Shown: positions 1-11,123 of the stretch, one piece after another
How positions within the stretch are numbered: position 1 is the first letter of the stretch
Layout: the number at the start of each line of letters is the position of its first letter
Assembly (NCBI GenBank): GCA_037200975.1
Contig: JBBCGI010000001.1
Coordinates: 2,170,001 to 2,234,000 of the forward strand
Source: Pseudomonadota bacterium
Lineage (GTDB): Bacteria > Pseudomonadota > Gammaproteobacteria > Steroidobacterales > Steroidobacteraceae
DNA: 64,000 bases
Reading direction: 5' to 3'
Notes under the pieces: model-generated
The model's database searches: none
Told to the model about the DNA's origin: nothing
Seen by the model: only the letters and a program-made list of their open reading frames with translations
Position numbers and translations under genes: made by a program

Positions 1-762
1 GTGAACAGCCTGCGCGTGCGCGGCGGGCAGTTGCTCGAGTGGCTGCGGGCCCATTCACCCGACGTGGTCGCGCTGCAGGAAACCAAGATGCAGGACCCCG
101 ATTTCCCGCATCCGGAATTCACCGCCGCCGGTTACCACAGCGTCTTCAGCGGCCAGAAGACCTACAACGGCGTGGCCCTGCTCTCGCGGCATCCGATGAC
201 GGACTTCGTGCGCGACATCCCGGAGTTCGACGATCCGCCGCGGCGCGTGCTGGCGGCGAACATCGCCGGATACCGCGTCATCAATCTGTACGTACCGAAC
301 GGCCAGGCGCCCGGTTCGGAAAAATTCGCTTACAAGATGAAATGGCTGGAGGCGCTCACGCGCTGGCTGGCGCAGGAGGCCGCGCAACATCCGGATCTCG
401 TGGTACTCGGCGATTTCAATGTCGCGCCCGAGGATCGCGACGTGCACGATCCGGCGAAGTGGGCCGGCTGCGTCCACGTCAGCCCGGAAGAGCGCGCGGC
501 GCTCAAACGCATCACCGACCTGGGGCTGGCCGACGCATTTCGCCGCTTCGAGCAACCGGAGAAGTCATTCAGCTGGTGGGATTACCGCCAGGCGGGTTTT
601 CGTCGCAACGCGGGGCTGCGCATCGACCTGATCCTCGTGAACGAGCCGTTGCTGCCACGGCTCGCCGGCGTGCGCATCGATGTGGAACCGAGGCGCGCCG
701 AACGCGCGTCCGATCACACGCCCGTGATTGCGACGTTTCGCACCGGCCCGGCCTCGGGCTGA
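1..762 (+). CDS. xthA: exodeoxyribonuclease III (5' truncated by window edge)
   Basis: AP endonuclease / 3'-5' exonuclease of base-excision repair (endonuclease/exonuclease/phosphatase fold). The visible 253 residues carry the catalytic signatures in order: LQETK with the metal-binding Glu at visible residue 27, GDFN at 137-140 and SDHTPV near 237-242. The GTG at base 1 is not a true start. The family begins with a short strand ending in WNVNSLRVR, and this reading frame enters at the second half of that motif, so only about 5-10 N-terminal residues are missing. Family length is about 255-270. The stop is TGA at 760-762. The ExoIII identity is firm; the distinction between XthA and close paralogues (ExoA-type) is inferred. 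Confidence 0.93.
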   Translation: MNSLRVRGGQLLEWLRAHSPDVVALQETKMQDPDFPHPEFTAAGYHSVFSGQKTYNGVALLSRHPMTDFVRDIPEFDDPPRRVLAANIAGYRVINLYVPNGQAPGSEKFAYKMKWLEALTRWLAQEAAQHPDLVVLGDFNVAPEDRDVHDPAKWAGCVHVSPEERAALKRITDLGLADAFRRFEQPEKSFSWWDYRQAGFRRNAGLRIDLILVNEPLLPRLAGVRIDVEPRRAERASDHTPVIATFRTGPASG

Positions 763-995
763 CCGGAAGGGCAGACGGGAAACCCGTTCCCTGGCGGGCA
801 CATGGCTCGCGCGGAAGACCCGGGACAGCGGTTCGAGCCGGCCGCTTTACAGTAGCCGGAGAGGTGGCGCGATCTGCGACGCACTCCTCCGTGACGCAGG
901 TCACGCCCGATCCAAGGGCAGCGTTCGTCCGCTGGTCTTTTGAAAACCCCCTGCCTAGACTCGCGCATCTTGTTAGTGCTTCCTCCAAGGCACAC

Positions 996-1994
996 GTGAG
1001 CGCCGAGGCCCGCCGCAGCGATTACGACGTCACCGACACGGTACTCGTGAGCTCGGCTCCCGATGTTCGTGCCGCGATCGAAGAACTGTTCGGCCAGGTC
1101 TGGCCGGGACAGAAATTTCCCGCCTTCGCGCACGTCTTCCACGACTTCGAGCGCATGTTCTCGGGACGCATGCCGGGTTACTTCGGCGTCGACACGGTTT
1201 ATCACGACCAGCAGCACACGCTCGACATCACGCTCGCCACCGCGCGGCTGATCGTCGGCCACGAACTGCAGGTGCCCGACGCGCAGAAATTCGGTGCCGA
1301 ACGCGCGATGCTCGGCATCGTGGTCGCGTTGTTCCACGACGTGGGATACCTGCGCTCCACGCGCGACGCGGACGTGCCGAACGGCGCCGAGTTCACCACC
1401 ATCCACGTGTCGCGCGGCGCGGCTTTCCTCAAGGACTATCTACCCAAGATCGACATGGGATCGTGGGCGCCGGTGGCCGCCGAGATCATCCACTACACCG
1501 GGTACGAACGCCCGTTCAAGAACATCGTCACGCCCGATGCACGCGATCACAAGCTCGGGCACCTGGTCGGCACCGCCGATCTCATGGCGCAGATGGCGGA
1601 TCGTTGTTATCTCGAAAAATGCCGCGACCGGCTCTATGCCGAATTCGTACTCGCCGGGGTGGCCCTGCCCATCGGAGAGAACGGGCACGTGAAGGTGCGC
1701 TACGCCTCGGGCCTCGACCTGCTGCGCCAGACGCCGAAGTTCGTGTTCGACATGCGCGCGAAGCGGCTCGACGGCGAGTTCAACCGCGCGTATCGCTATC
1801 TCGAAGTGCTGTACGGCGGTCACAACCCGTACATGGAATCCATCGACCGCAATCTCGAATACCTGCAGCGCATCCTGCGCAGCGAGAACTGGCGTCTGCT
1901 GCGGCGTCAGCCGCCGGTGTTCACCGGGGTCGAGGATTCGATGGCGACCACGCGCACGCTGATGCTCGGCGCCATCAAGAAAGTCTGGGGCTGA
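996..1994 (+). CDS. HD-domain metal-dependent phosphohydrolase
   Basis: A 332-residue soluble protein with an HD superfamily fold. Visible metal-ligand motifs are YHDQQHTLD near residue 70, LFHDVGY with the H114-D115 doublet, IIHYTGY, and GTADLMAQMADR with a conserved Asp. HD proteins hydrolyse phosphoesters, often nucleotides or cyclic dinucleotides; the substrate here cannot be read from sequence. The frame is open far upstream, but the upstream translation is Arg/Ala-rich shadow of exonuclease III. GTG at 996 is preferred because AAGG lies 5 nt before it and the protein-like sequence begins there. The gene converges with the carboxypeptidase gene, their 3' ends overlapping by 20 bp. It lies next to a GGDEF-EAL gene, but lacks the HD-GYP signature of c-di-GMP hydrolases. 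Confidence 0.8.
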   Translation: MSAEARRSDYDVTDTVLVSSAPDVRAAIEELFGQVWPGQKFPAFAHVFHDFERMFSGRMPGYFGVDTVYHDQQHTLDITLATARLIVGHELQVPDAQKFGAERAMLGIVVALFHDVGYLRSTRDADVPNGAEFTTIHVSRGAAFLKDYLPKIDMGSWAPVAAEIIHYTGYERPFKNIVTPDARDHKLGHLVGTADLMAQMADRCYLEKCRDRLYAEFVLAGVALPIGENGHVKVRYASGLDLLRQTPKFVFDMRAKRLDGEFNRAYRYLEVLYGGHNPYMESIDRNLEYLQRILRSENWRLLRRQPPVFTGVEDSMATTRTLMLGAIKKVWG

Positions 1995-2700
1995 GGAGCG
2001 CGCCTTCGGGCGCCGCATCCACATTGACCACGTAGCTCGAGTAGTTACGCGCCAGGGCGTCGAGCACCGCGGACTTCCCCTCGATCGCCGCATCCACCAG
2101 CACACTTTTCAGCGCCTCGAGCGATAGCTGCCGCTGCGCACGCGCCGCCACCTTCGCGTGGGACAGGTGCCAGGGTTCGGGCTGCACGCCGCCGCGGTCG
2201 GTCGTGTAGGGGCGGTAGAACCCAAAAGCGTGCATGTGCTCGTCGAGCCAGCGCGTCAGCCGCTCGAAGGGCCCTCCCGGCTGGTACTCGGCCGGCACGA
2301 CTTGCAACTGGTAACCATAGGGCAGCGCCTTCCCGTCGAGCACGTCGAAATCCGTACCCCAGTGATGGCGGCTGGCCCCCGGCAGCGCGGACCACCAGAG
2401 GATCGCCGCAACCTTGTCGGCGGGTGACAGCGCGGTGGCATCCAGCGGCTTTCCAGCCCGGTCCTGCATGGGCCGCTCGCCGCGAAATTTCCCATTCCAG
2501 ATAGCGAGTTGCCGGTCGAAATCGCGAAAGCTGGAGAACGCCACGAGGTCGATGCCGACTGCCGCGGCCGCCGCCCGCATGGCGAGGAATGGCCGGACGA
2601 CCTCGTTATGCAAGCTGCAGCGCGGGTCGGAAAGGTCCGTCAGGTGGCCGCGGTCCCGGCCGGTCAGCTGTTCGAGCGTGAATTGCGCAGATTCGGGCAT
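1975..2700 (-). CDS. VanY-type D-alanyl-D-alanine carboxypeptidase (peptidase M15B)
   Basis: A 241-residue zinc peptidase that would trim the terminal D-Ala of peptidoglycan stem peptides or precursors. The zinc-site motif SxHxxGxxxD is read as SRHHWGTDFD (S110, H112, D119), followed by EPWHLS with the third ligand H178. This is the standard LD-carboxypeptidase/VanY arrangement. I see no convincing signal peptide or transmembrane helix at the annotated N-terminus, so either it is cytosolic or export is not obvious. Start is ATG at 2700. The 3' end overlaps the convergent HD gene by 20 bp. With no vanR/S or other van genes nearby, it is most likely a housekeeping cell-wall enzyme rather than a resistance determinant. 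Confidence 0.85.
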   Translation of the reverse strand: MPESAQFTLEQLTGRDRGHLTDLSDPRCSLHNEVVRPFLAMRAAAAAVGIDLVAFSSFRDFDRQLAIWNGKFRGERPMQDRAGKPLDATALSPADKVAAILWWSALPGASRHHWGTDFDVLDGKALPYGYQLQVVPAEYQPGGPFERLTRWLDEHMHAFGFYRPYTTDRGGVQPEPWHLSHAKVAARAQRQLSLEALKSVLVDAAIEGKSAVLDALARNYSSYVVNVDAAPEGALLSPRLS

Positions 2701-2839
2701 GCCGGCATCGTACCCTCCGGCTTTCTGCGGAACTAATGCTCATCGCGACCCGGTAGGAGGCCTTCGAATGTGGCCCACCCCGGAATTGCGCGGGTAAGAT
2801 TGCCCGCAAATTACAAGACCTTCGGACCCTTTCGGCACC

Positions 2840-5344
2840 GTGACCATCGTCAGTTTCAAGAGCAAATACATCGCGGTCGCCGTGCTCGCGGCCGTGGTCG
2901 TGTCGCTGGCCGTGGGTTCCGTCATGGTCTACGAGAATCGCTCGCAGCATTCCGCGCTGCTTGGCTCGGCCACCGCCGACGCGAGCAAACGTGTCGAGGG
3001 CGAACTTGCGCTGCGCGCGTCGGATCTCGCACAGCACATCTCCGAACGCGTCGCCGATGGCGTCCTCAAGGGCGATCGAAGCGCGATCGTCGCGCAGCTC
3101 GATACCTTCAAGCGCGACACCACGTTGTTAGGCGTCGTGCTGCGCAACACCGCGGGAAGCGAGCTGTACACCTGGCAGCGCTCGGGCGACACCAGCAGTT
3201 CCATCACACGCAGTGCCACCGTGCCGGTGCGCGCCAGCGTGCAGACGCTGCCCGGCATCGACACGCCGCAGACGGTCGGGGAAGTCGAAGTCGAGGTGCG
3301 CTCGCTCGAAAGCTCGCCGGAATCCGCCGGCGCACTGACCCATTTCGATTCGATGCAGCTGCGGCAGATGCGCAAGGCGCTGTTCCTCGCCGGTGGTTTG
3401 GGCGTCGTCACGCTGGCGCTGGGCTTCGCGCTCGCCTGGTGGGCCGGCCGCCGCGTGCATCAGCCGATCACCTCGCTCATCCGGAGCGCCGACCGCATCG
3501 CGCAGGGCGACTACTCCCGCCCGATGGAAGTAGGCCGCCGCGACGAACTGGGCGAGCTGCAGGCCGCCCTCGAACGCATGCGCCAGAAGCTGCGCCAGAC
3601 CACGATCAACAAGAACTACCTGACCAACGTGCTCGGCAGCATGACCGACGCGGTGTTCGTGACCTCGCCCGACGGCGTGATCCGCATGGCGAACCAGTCG
3701 GCCTGCAAGCTGCTCGCCTGGGGCGAGGAAGAACTGGTCGGCCGCGGCATCGCCTCGATCCTCGACGAACGCGAGCGTCCCGAGTTCGACATGTTGCGCG
3801 CCTCATCGGACACGCGCGAAACCGTGGTGAAGACACGGCATGGCCAAACCATTCCGGTGGCCATCACCGGCTCGCAGATCACCACCGACGACCCGCAGTA
3901 CCAGGGCACCATCTTCGTGGTGCGCAACGTCACCGAGCGCAAACGCGCCGAACGGCGCATCCGGTATCTGGCGCGTTACGACGCGCTGACGAAAGTGCCG
4001 AATCGCATGCAGTTCCAGCACCTGCTGCAGCAGGCGATCGCGCGCGCGATCCGCAACAAGACCGGGCTGGCGCTGTTGTATCTCGATATGGATCGCTTCA
4101 AGGAGATCAACGACACCTTCGGCCACGCCGCCGGCGATCGCACGCTCGAGATCCTGACCGAACGCCTGATGCGCGCGCTGCCGCAGGAAACCACCATCGG
4201 CCGCCTGGCGGGCGACGAATTCGCGATGTTCGTCGACGACCTGGCCGGCGAAGCCGACAACCGCGGCACCGTGGCGCAGCTCGCGCGCAGCGTGTTGGCG
4301 GAGATCTCGCGCGCTTTCCAGTTGCAGGAACACGAAGTGTTCCTCACCGCCAGCATCGGCGTCGCGTTTTGTCCGCGCGACGCGGAGAACGTGATCGACC
4401 TGATCCGCAACGCCGATGCGGCGATGTATCACTCGAAGCAGAACGGCGGCAATTCGTTCGCGTTCTATTCGCCCGAAATGAACGCGGCCGCGGTCGAGCG
4501 GCTCATGCTCAAGAGCAAGCTGCGCCGCTCGCTCGAGCGCGACGAATTCCAGGTTCACTACCAGCCGAAGGTGGACCTGCGCGATGGCCGCATCGTCGGT
4601 GCCGAGGCGCTGCTGCGCTGGCGCCTGCCCGGGCACGGCGACATCCCGCCCTCGCAATTCATTCCGCTGGCCGAGGAAACCAACCTCATCCTCGAGGTCG
4701 GCGAGTGGGTGCTGAACCGCGTCTGCCAGGACTATCGCGAGCTGCAGCAGACCGTGACCAATCCGGGCCGCATCTCGCTGAACCTGTCGCTCAAGCAATT
4801 GCGCCAGGCGAGTTTCATCCTGCGTTTCCGTTCCGTGTTCCGCAAACACGGCGTCTCGCCCACCTGCTTCGAGCTCGAGATCACCGAAACCACGCTGATG
4901 GCGGACAGCAAACGCACGTTGCACCTGCTCGACGAGCTCTACGCGATGGGCCTGCATCTATCCATCGACGATTTCGGCACCGGTTATTCGTCGCTGTCCG
5001 CGCTGCAGCAGTTTCCGATCGGCACGCTCAAGATCGACCAGTCCTTCGTGCGCGACGTCGATGACGACGAGAGCGATGCGACCATCGTGCGCACGGTCAT
5101 CGAGATGGGACGCAGCCTCAAGATGAACGTGATCGCCGAGGGCGTCGAAACCACCGGGCACCTCGACTTCCTGCGCCGCCACCATTGCGGCTTCGGCCAG
5201 GGCAAGTTGTTCGGCGAGCCGGTGACACTCGCCGAGCTGCGACTCCTGCTCGTCCGCCAGCAGGAGACCGGGCCGGCCTTCGCCGGAATGCTCACCCAGA
5301 TGAGCAAGAACGAGAAGATCTCCAGCAAGCCGCGCGGCGTCTGA
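2840..5344 (+). CDS. membrane GGDEF-EAL c-di-GMP signalling protein (HAMP, PAS)
   Basis: An 834-residue inner-membrane sensor. Domains in order: TM1 at about 9-30, periplasmic sensor region, TM2 at about 180-203, HAMP 204-256, PAS about 260-375, GGDEF about 385-545, EAL about 560-815. The GGDEF signature is degenerate at the first Gly (AGDEF, about 455-460), a variant seen in some active cyclases. The EAL catalytic set looks complete: AEAL near 588-591 and DDFGTGYSS with KIDQSF downstream. By family knowledge the protein could make or degrade c-di-GMP; an intact EAL suggests phosphodiesterase activity at least. Start is GTG at 2840, giving MTIVSFKSK followed directly by TM1. It stands as a single transcription unit. 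Confidence 0.92.
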   Translation: MTIVSFKSKYIAVAVLAAVVVSLAVGSVMVYENRSQHSALLGSATADASKRVEGELALRASDLAQHISERVADGVLKGDRSAIVAQLDTFKRDTTLLGVVLRNTAGSELYTWQRSGDTSSSITRSATVPVRASVQTLPGIDTPQTVGEVEVEVRSLESSPESAGALTHFDSMQLRQMRKALFLAGGLGVVTLALGFALAWWAGRRVHQPITSLIRSADRIAQGDYSRPMEVGRRDELGELQAALERMRQKLRQTTINKNYLTNVLGSMTDAVFVTSPDGVIRMANQSACKLLAWGEEELVGRGIASILDERERPEFDMLRASSDTRETVVKTRHGQTIPVAITGSQITTDDPQYQGTIFVVRNVTERKRAERRIRYLARYDALTKVPNRMQFQHLLQQAIARAIRNKTGLALLYLDMDRFKEINDTFGHAAGDRTLEILTERLMRALPQETTIGRLAGDEFAMFVDDLAGEADNRGTVAQLARSVLAEISRAFQLQEHEVFLTASIGVAFCPRDAENVIDLIRNADAAMYHSKQNGGNSFAFYSPEMNAAAVERLMLKSKLRRSLERDEFQVHYQPKVDLRDGRIVGAEALLRWRLPGHGDIPPSQFIPLAEETNLILEVGEWVLNRVCQDYRELQQTVTNPGRISLNLSLKQLRQASFILRFRSVFRKHGVSPTCFELEITETTLMADSKRTLHLLDELYAMGLHLSIDDFGTGYSSLSALQQFPIGTLKIDQSFVRDVDDDESDATIVRTVIEMGRSLKMNVIAEGVETTGHLDFLRRHHCGFGQGKLFGEPVTLAELRLLLVRQQETGPAFAGMLTQMSKNEKISSKPRGV

Positions 5345-5369
5345 GCACGTCGGCCTAACTACATTCGGG

Positions 5370-6032
5370 TCAGGCGTCCAGCGGCAGCGCGATGAGCAGG
5401 TGCCGGAACGACGCATACCCTTGCGGATAAACCCAGGCGTGGCCGTCGAGCAGTTGCTGCCCGGCCGCCCAGACGGCACCGTCGACCAGCACTTCGCCGC
5501 CCATGTGTTTGCCGTCGACCGCACCGAGGAAAACGCGCATCCAGTGCGGCCCGGGCTCGAGCGATTCGCAGAACAGCGATGCGAGCTGTGGAAAAAACTC
5601 CGCGACACCTTCGATGCGCGCGCCTTCGCGGCTCGCCACCATCAACACCGGGCCGGTGCAAACCTTCCAGGCGCGCTCGCCCGCGGACCAGTCTTCCCAT
5701 TCGACCTCCGCGTCATCCGTGTGGCCGCCCAGGGCCGCAGCGATGACGTGGAAAGATCCCTGCAGGAATTTTCCGGCGGCGTTGCGCTCCGCGTCGTCCC
5801 GGGTATTGCCGACACCCGCGAAGGAATCGACCAGCGGCAAGCCCGGAAGCCGCGGTGATTCGATCGCAAAATCGACCTGCACCTGGGCGGTGCCTCGAAC
5901 GTCTTTACGCGGGAAGACCCGTGGCTCGACGCGCAGGCCGTCCCTGGCGTGGATCAGGTTCTCGCTGCGCTCGCAGGGGATGCCATGCCCGGCGAACGAA
6001 GACTGCAGGAGGTCGAGTAGTAGCTGGCTCAT
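5370..6032 (-). CDS. DUF6348-like hypothetical protein
   Basis: A 220-residue soluble protein of unknown function. The sequence resembles what I recall of DUF6348: a central PLVDSFAGVGNTRDDAE stretch, then GKFLQGSFHVIAAALGG and VEWEDW. The frame is open upstream to 6227, but that extension would cross the start of yheS and is Arg/Ser-rich. The ATG at 6032 (MSQLLLDLLQS) is therefore chosen. It is divergent from yheS with about 76 bp between starts, so the two promoters must share that gap. No signal peptide or membrane segment. The family assignment is from memory and moderate. Confidence 0.65.
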   Translation of the reverse strand: MSQLLLDLLQSSFAGHGIPCERSENLIHARDGLRVEPRVFPRKDVRGTAQVQVDFAIESPRLPGLPLVDSFAGVGNTRDDAERNAAGKFLQGSFHVIAAALGGHTDDAEVEWEDWSAGERAWKVCTGPVLMVASREGARIEGVAEFFPQLASLFCESLEPGPHWMRVFLGAVDGKHMGGEVLVDGAVWAAGQQLLDGHAWVYPQGYASFRHLLIALPLDA

Positions 6033-6108
6033 GAATATGCCCGTCCAATCACCGACGACAGCATAGCCGCGCTCACCTAGAATCGCGCCCCCATGCTGGA
6101 ACCCACTC

Positions 6109-7996
<1,888 letters not shown>

Positions 7997-8004
<8 letters not shown>

Positions 8005-9538
8005 AGAGCCTGACGCGACACCCATAGACCCGTCTCCGCCTCCGGTGGCGCCGCCGCGCAAGCGTCGCCTCGGCCGGAAGCTTTTCTATGGCTTCCTTGC
8101 CCTGTGGGCCGCCGTCGCGCTGTGGAACCTGTACAAACCGTTGCCCGCGGGCGTGAGCATCCGCGGCGCCATCGTCGAGACGCCACTCGCACAGCTGCAG
8201 TTCCTCGCCGATGTCACGAGCGCCGACAGCTTCGGCGCACCGGTGATCCGGCAGCAGATCTTCGATGCCATGCTCAAGGTGATCGGCGAAGCGCGCGAAT
8301 ACCTGGTGCTCGACTTCTTCCTGTTCAACAGCCAGCGCGGCGCGGCGCTCGATGCGAAGCCGCATCGCGAGCTGTCGGCGGAGCTGCGCGACGCGCTGCT
8401 GGAGCGCAAGCGCGAAGTCCCCGCCCTCAAGGTGCTGCTGCTCTACGATCCCATCAACGACGTGTACGGCGGCCTGCCCTCGCGCGACCTGGCGGCCCTG
8501 CGCGGCGCCGGCGTCGACACGGTGCGCGTCGATCTCGACGCGCTGCGCGATTCGAACCCTATCTACTCGGCATTGTGGCGCCTCACGATGAAGTGGTGGT
8601 CGGGCGACGGTTCGGGCGATGCGTGGCTGCCGAATCCACTCGATGCGGGTCCGGACCAGGTCAGCCTCGGCGCCTGGGCCCGGCTGCTCAATTTCAAGGC
8701 GGATCACCGCAAGGTGCTGATCGCCGACGACGGCCGCGGTGGCATCACCGGCATCGTCACCTCCGCGAACCCGCACGACGCGAGCAGCCTGCATTCCAAC
8801 GTCGGGCTCAAGGTGTCGGGCGCCGCGTTGTGGCCGCTGCTCGAGAGCGAGCTGGCGCTGGCCCGCGGCTCGGGCTGGCGCAGCGACTGGACGCCGCCTG
8901 CGCCTCCGGCCGGCGCGGCGATCGCGCAGCCGGAGAATGCCGCACGCGTGCAGGTGCTCACCGAAGGCGAGATCCGCGCCGCGATCGTGCGTAATGTCGA
9001 AGGCACGCGCGTGGGCGACAGCATCGACGTCGCGATGTTCTATCTATCGGAACGCGACGTGGTGCGGGCGCTGGTGGCGGCGGCGAAACGCGGCGTGGCG
9101 GTGCGGGTGCTGCTCGACCCGAACAAGGACGCCTTCGGCCGCACCAAGAACGGCATCCCGAACCGCTCGGTCGCCACCGAGCTCGCGGCCGCGTCGGACG
9201 GCGCCATCAAGGTGCGCTGGTTCCGCACCCACGGCGAGCAGTTCCACAGCAAAATCGTGGCGCTGCGCACCGCCACGGAATTCTGGTTCACGCTCGGTTC
9301 GGCGAACCTGACCCGCCGCAACATCGACGATTTCAATCTCGAGGTAAACATCGCCGCGAGTGTGCCGCTGAATTCGGAGATCGCCACCAGCATCAATACC
9401 TGGTTCGATTCGTTGTGGACCAATCGCGGCCCGCCGCCGCTCGAGTACAGCGCCGACTTCGGCGCCTATGCCGACCCCGCGCAGGGGACGTACTGGCTGT
9501 ACCGGCTCATGGAAGCCTCCGGCCTATCTACCTTCTAG
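7997..9538 (+). CDS. phospholipase D-like (cardiolipin synthase-type) membrane protein
   Basis: A 513-residue protein with one N-terminal membrane anchor (about 28-45) after a Pro-rich cytoplasmic tail, followed by two PLD domains. The first HKD motif is complete (H237, K239, D244, followed by SANP). The second has H417 and K419 and the GSANLTRRN element, but the Asp expected five residues after the Lys is Arg. PLD enzymes pair the two motifs into one active site, so phosphatidyl-transfer or phosphodiesterase activity is plausible. Cardiolipin synthesis is one option but not proven. The start ATG lies inside the end of yheS. The 3' end overlaps the convergent lipoprotein gene by 4 bp. Confidence 0.8.
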
Positions 9539-10191
9539 GGTTTGCTTTCCGCGGGCGCCTGCTCCGCGTCGAGCGCCGCCGCCGTCGACTGCTCGAGCTG
9601 CGCCATCGCCGTCGCGGTCGCCGCCTCGAAGGCCGCCACCACCGCCGTCAGGCGGTCTTCACTCGCCACGGCAGATCCTTGCGCGGTGAAACTCGCGAGC
9701 AATTCGCGGTCGCGATGCCGGCCCAACGTGCAATCGAGCGCCACGTACACCGTGGGTGCGCGCCCCGCGGATGTGTAGTCAGCCTCGAAGCGGCGCAGCG
9801 TCACCCGCAGGCTGTAACGCGGCGCGTATGGCGAGGTGTCGTCGAACACCGCGGAAAAATTGCCGCCCGCGCGCAACGCTTCGACGATCACGCTCTCGAC
9901 CATGTCCGGCGCAGGCGCGGCCCAGCGGCTCGCGGCGTAGAAATCGAAGCGGTTGTCGCTGCGCAGCAGCGCGATGCGATCGGAATCGAGGCCGGGGCCG
10001 GCTTCGGGCCGCTGCAACAACACGCTGCCGCGGGGCGTGGTGGATGGCGTCGCGGTGGGACGCGGCGCGAGCCGCAGTACGAATGCCTGTGCCGCCGGTA
10101 TCGCGCTTTCGAAGACACCACCGCAGCCGCCCACGGCGAGCAGGGCCAGCAGCAGTGCGATGGGTCTGACAGCAAGGAGCCTGACATTCAT
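9535..10191 (-). CDS. PqiC/ABC-transport auxiliary lipoprotein
   Basis: A 218-residue predicted outer-membrane lipoprotein. The signal peptide ends in a lipobox-like LAVGGC with the acylated Cys at about residue 23. The body fits the ABC-type transport auxiliary component family (PqiC, PF03886), which partners with MCE-domain transporters at the outer membrane. It is the last gene of the mlaE-mlaF-mlaD operon, overlapping mlaD by 4 bp (ATGA). This position is typical for the Mce systems that use a PqiC-like lipoprotein instead of MlaC/MlaA. The family call rests mainly on gene context plus the overall pattern. Confidence 0.82.
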   Translation of the reverse strand: MNVRLLAVRPIALLLALLAVGGCGGVFESAIPAAQAFVLRLAPRPTATPSTTPRGSVLLQRPEAGPGLDSDRIALLRSDNRFDFYAASRWAAPAPDMVESVIVEALRAGGNFSAVFDDTSPYAPRYSLRVTLRRFEADYTSAGRAPTVYVALDCTLGRHRDRELLASFTAQGSAVASEDRLTAVVAAFEAATATAMAQLEQSTAAALDAEQAPAESKP

Positions 10192-11123
10192 CGCGGAATC
10201 TCCACGCCGCGGTAACTCGGCTCATAGATCATTTGTGAAGGATCGGCCTTGAGACTGCGCGAGAGCTCGCGGAATTCCTGCGCGGCGCTGCGCCCGTCGC
10301 GCAGCAGCCGCTCGATTTCCGGCAGGCTGTCGCGCAGGAACAGCCCGAGGTCCTCGCGGTGGTCGGCCATCAGCCGGTCGAGGCTCGCGCTGGTCCTGGC
10401 AAGATTCTCGGAGATGGCGCGCAGACGTTCGGAGGCCGCGGTGAGATTCGGCCCCGAGGTGTCGATGAGCTGGCGCGCGCCGGTGGCCGCGGCGCGCACA
10501 TCCGCCATGGTGGCCTTGAGCTCGGCCACCACCGCCGCGGCGTCGCGCATGGCGCCGGGCAACGACTCGGACGTCCGTTCGACGTTTTGCATCGTCTTGG
10601 CGAAAGCGGCGAGGTTTTCGTCCGACAACACGCGCGAGGCGCGATCGACGACCTCCGTCGCACGGCCGACGAGGTCGGGCAGGCTCGACAGCAACCGGTC
10701 GAAATTCGACTGCACGGTGTCGATGACCGGATAGATCTCGCTCGGTACCGACGGCATGCGGCCCTTGTTCTTGTCGCTGGCCAGCAGGTCGATGTACAGC
10801 AGGCCGGTCACGCCCTGCATCGACAGCGAGGCCAGCGTTTCCTTCGAAATCGGTGTGTGCGAGTCGATGTCCGAGATCACCTGCACGCGGTCCGAGGCGC
10901 GTTTGTCGATGCGGATCGCGACCACGCGCCCGACGTCGACACCGAGATAACGCACCGTGCTGCCGCGATTGAGGCCCGAGACGCTGCCCTCGAAATACAT
11001 CTCGTAACGCACGTAGTCGCGCGCATCGGCGCTGCCCGCGTACCAGTACACGAACAGGCTCGCCATGGTCGCGACCAGCAGCACGAAGGCGCCGACCGCG
11101 GTGTAGTTAGCTTCACGTTCCAT
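10188..11123 (-). CDS. mlaD: MlaD-family MCE-domain substrate-binding protein
   Basis: A 311-residue inner-membrane protein. One TM helix at about 8-28 is followed by an MCE domain (about 38-120, with GSTVRYLGVDVGRV and the family strand TGLLYIDL), then a long helical C-terminal region rich in Ala, Asp and Arg. Family role: hexameric ring that binds phospholipid in the periplasm and connects to the MlaE/MlaF core. The long helical C-terminus exceeds that of E. coli MlaD (183 aa) and resembles the extended MCE proteins that form tunnels. The start ATG overlaps the mlaF stop by 11 bp (both lie within ATGGAACGTGA), indicating tight coupling. Confidence 0.9.
   Translation of the reverse strand: MEREANYTAVGAFVLLVATMASLFVYWYAGSADARDYVRYEMYFEGSVSGLNRGSTVRYLGVDVGRVVAIRIDKRASDRVQVISDIDSHTPISKETLASLSMQGVTGLLYIDLLASDKNKGRMPSVPSEIYPVIDTVQSNFDRLLSSLPDLVGRATEVVDRASRVLSDENLAAFAKTMQNVERTSESLPGAMRDAAAVVAELKATMADVRAAATGARQLIDTSGPNLTAASERLRAISENLARTSASLDRLMADHREDLGLFLRDSLPEIERLLRDGRSAAQEFRELSRSLKADPSQMIYEPSYRGVEIPR

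Noticed and set aside
940-961. TTGAAA and TAGACT as a promoter for the HD-domain gene
   Set aside because: Only 10 bp lie between the two hexamers, far from the usual 16-18.
39-995. Long open frame upstream of the HD-domain gene
   Set aside because: It is the shadow of exonuclease III in another frame (Arg/Gly-rich, no domain); the gene is taken to start at GTG 996.
9415-10215. 266-codon plus-strand frame over the PqiC-like lipoprotein gene
   Set aside because: Arg/Gly-rich antisense shadow; the minus-strand gene has a lipobox and operon overlaps.
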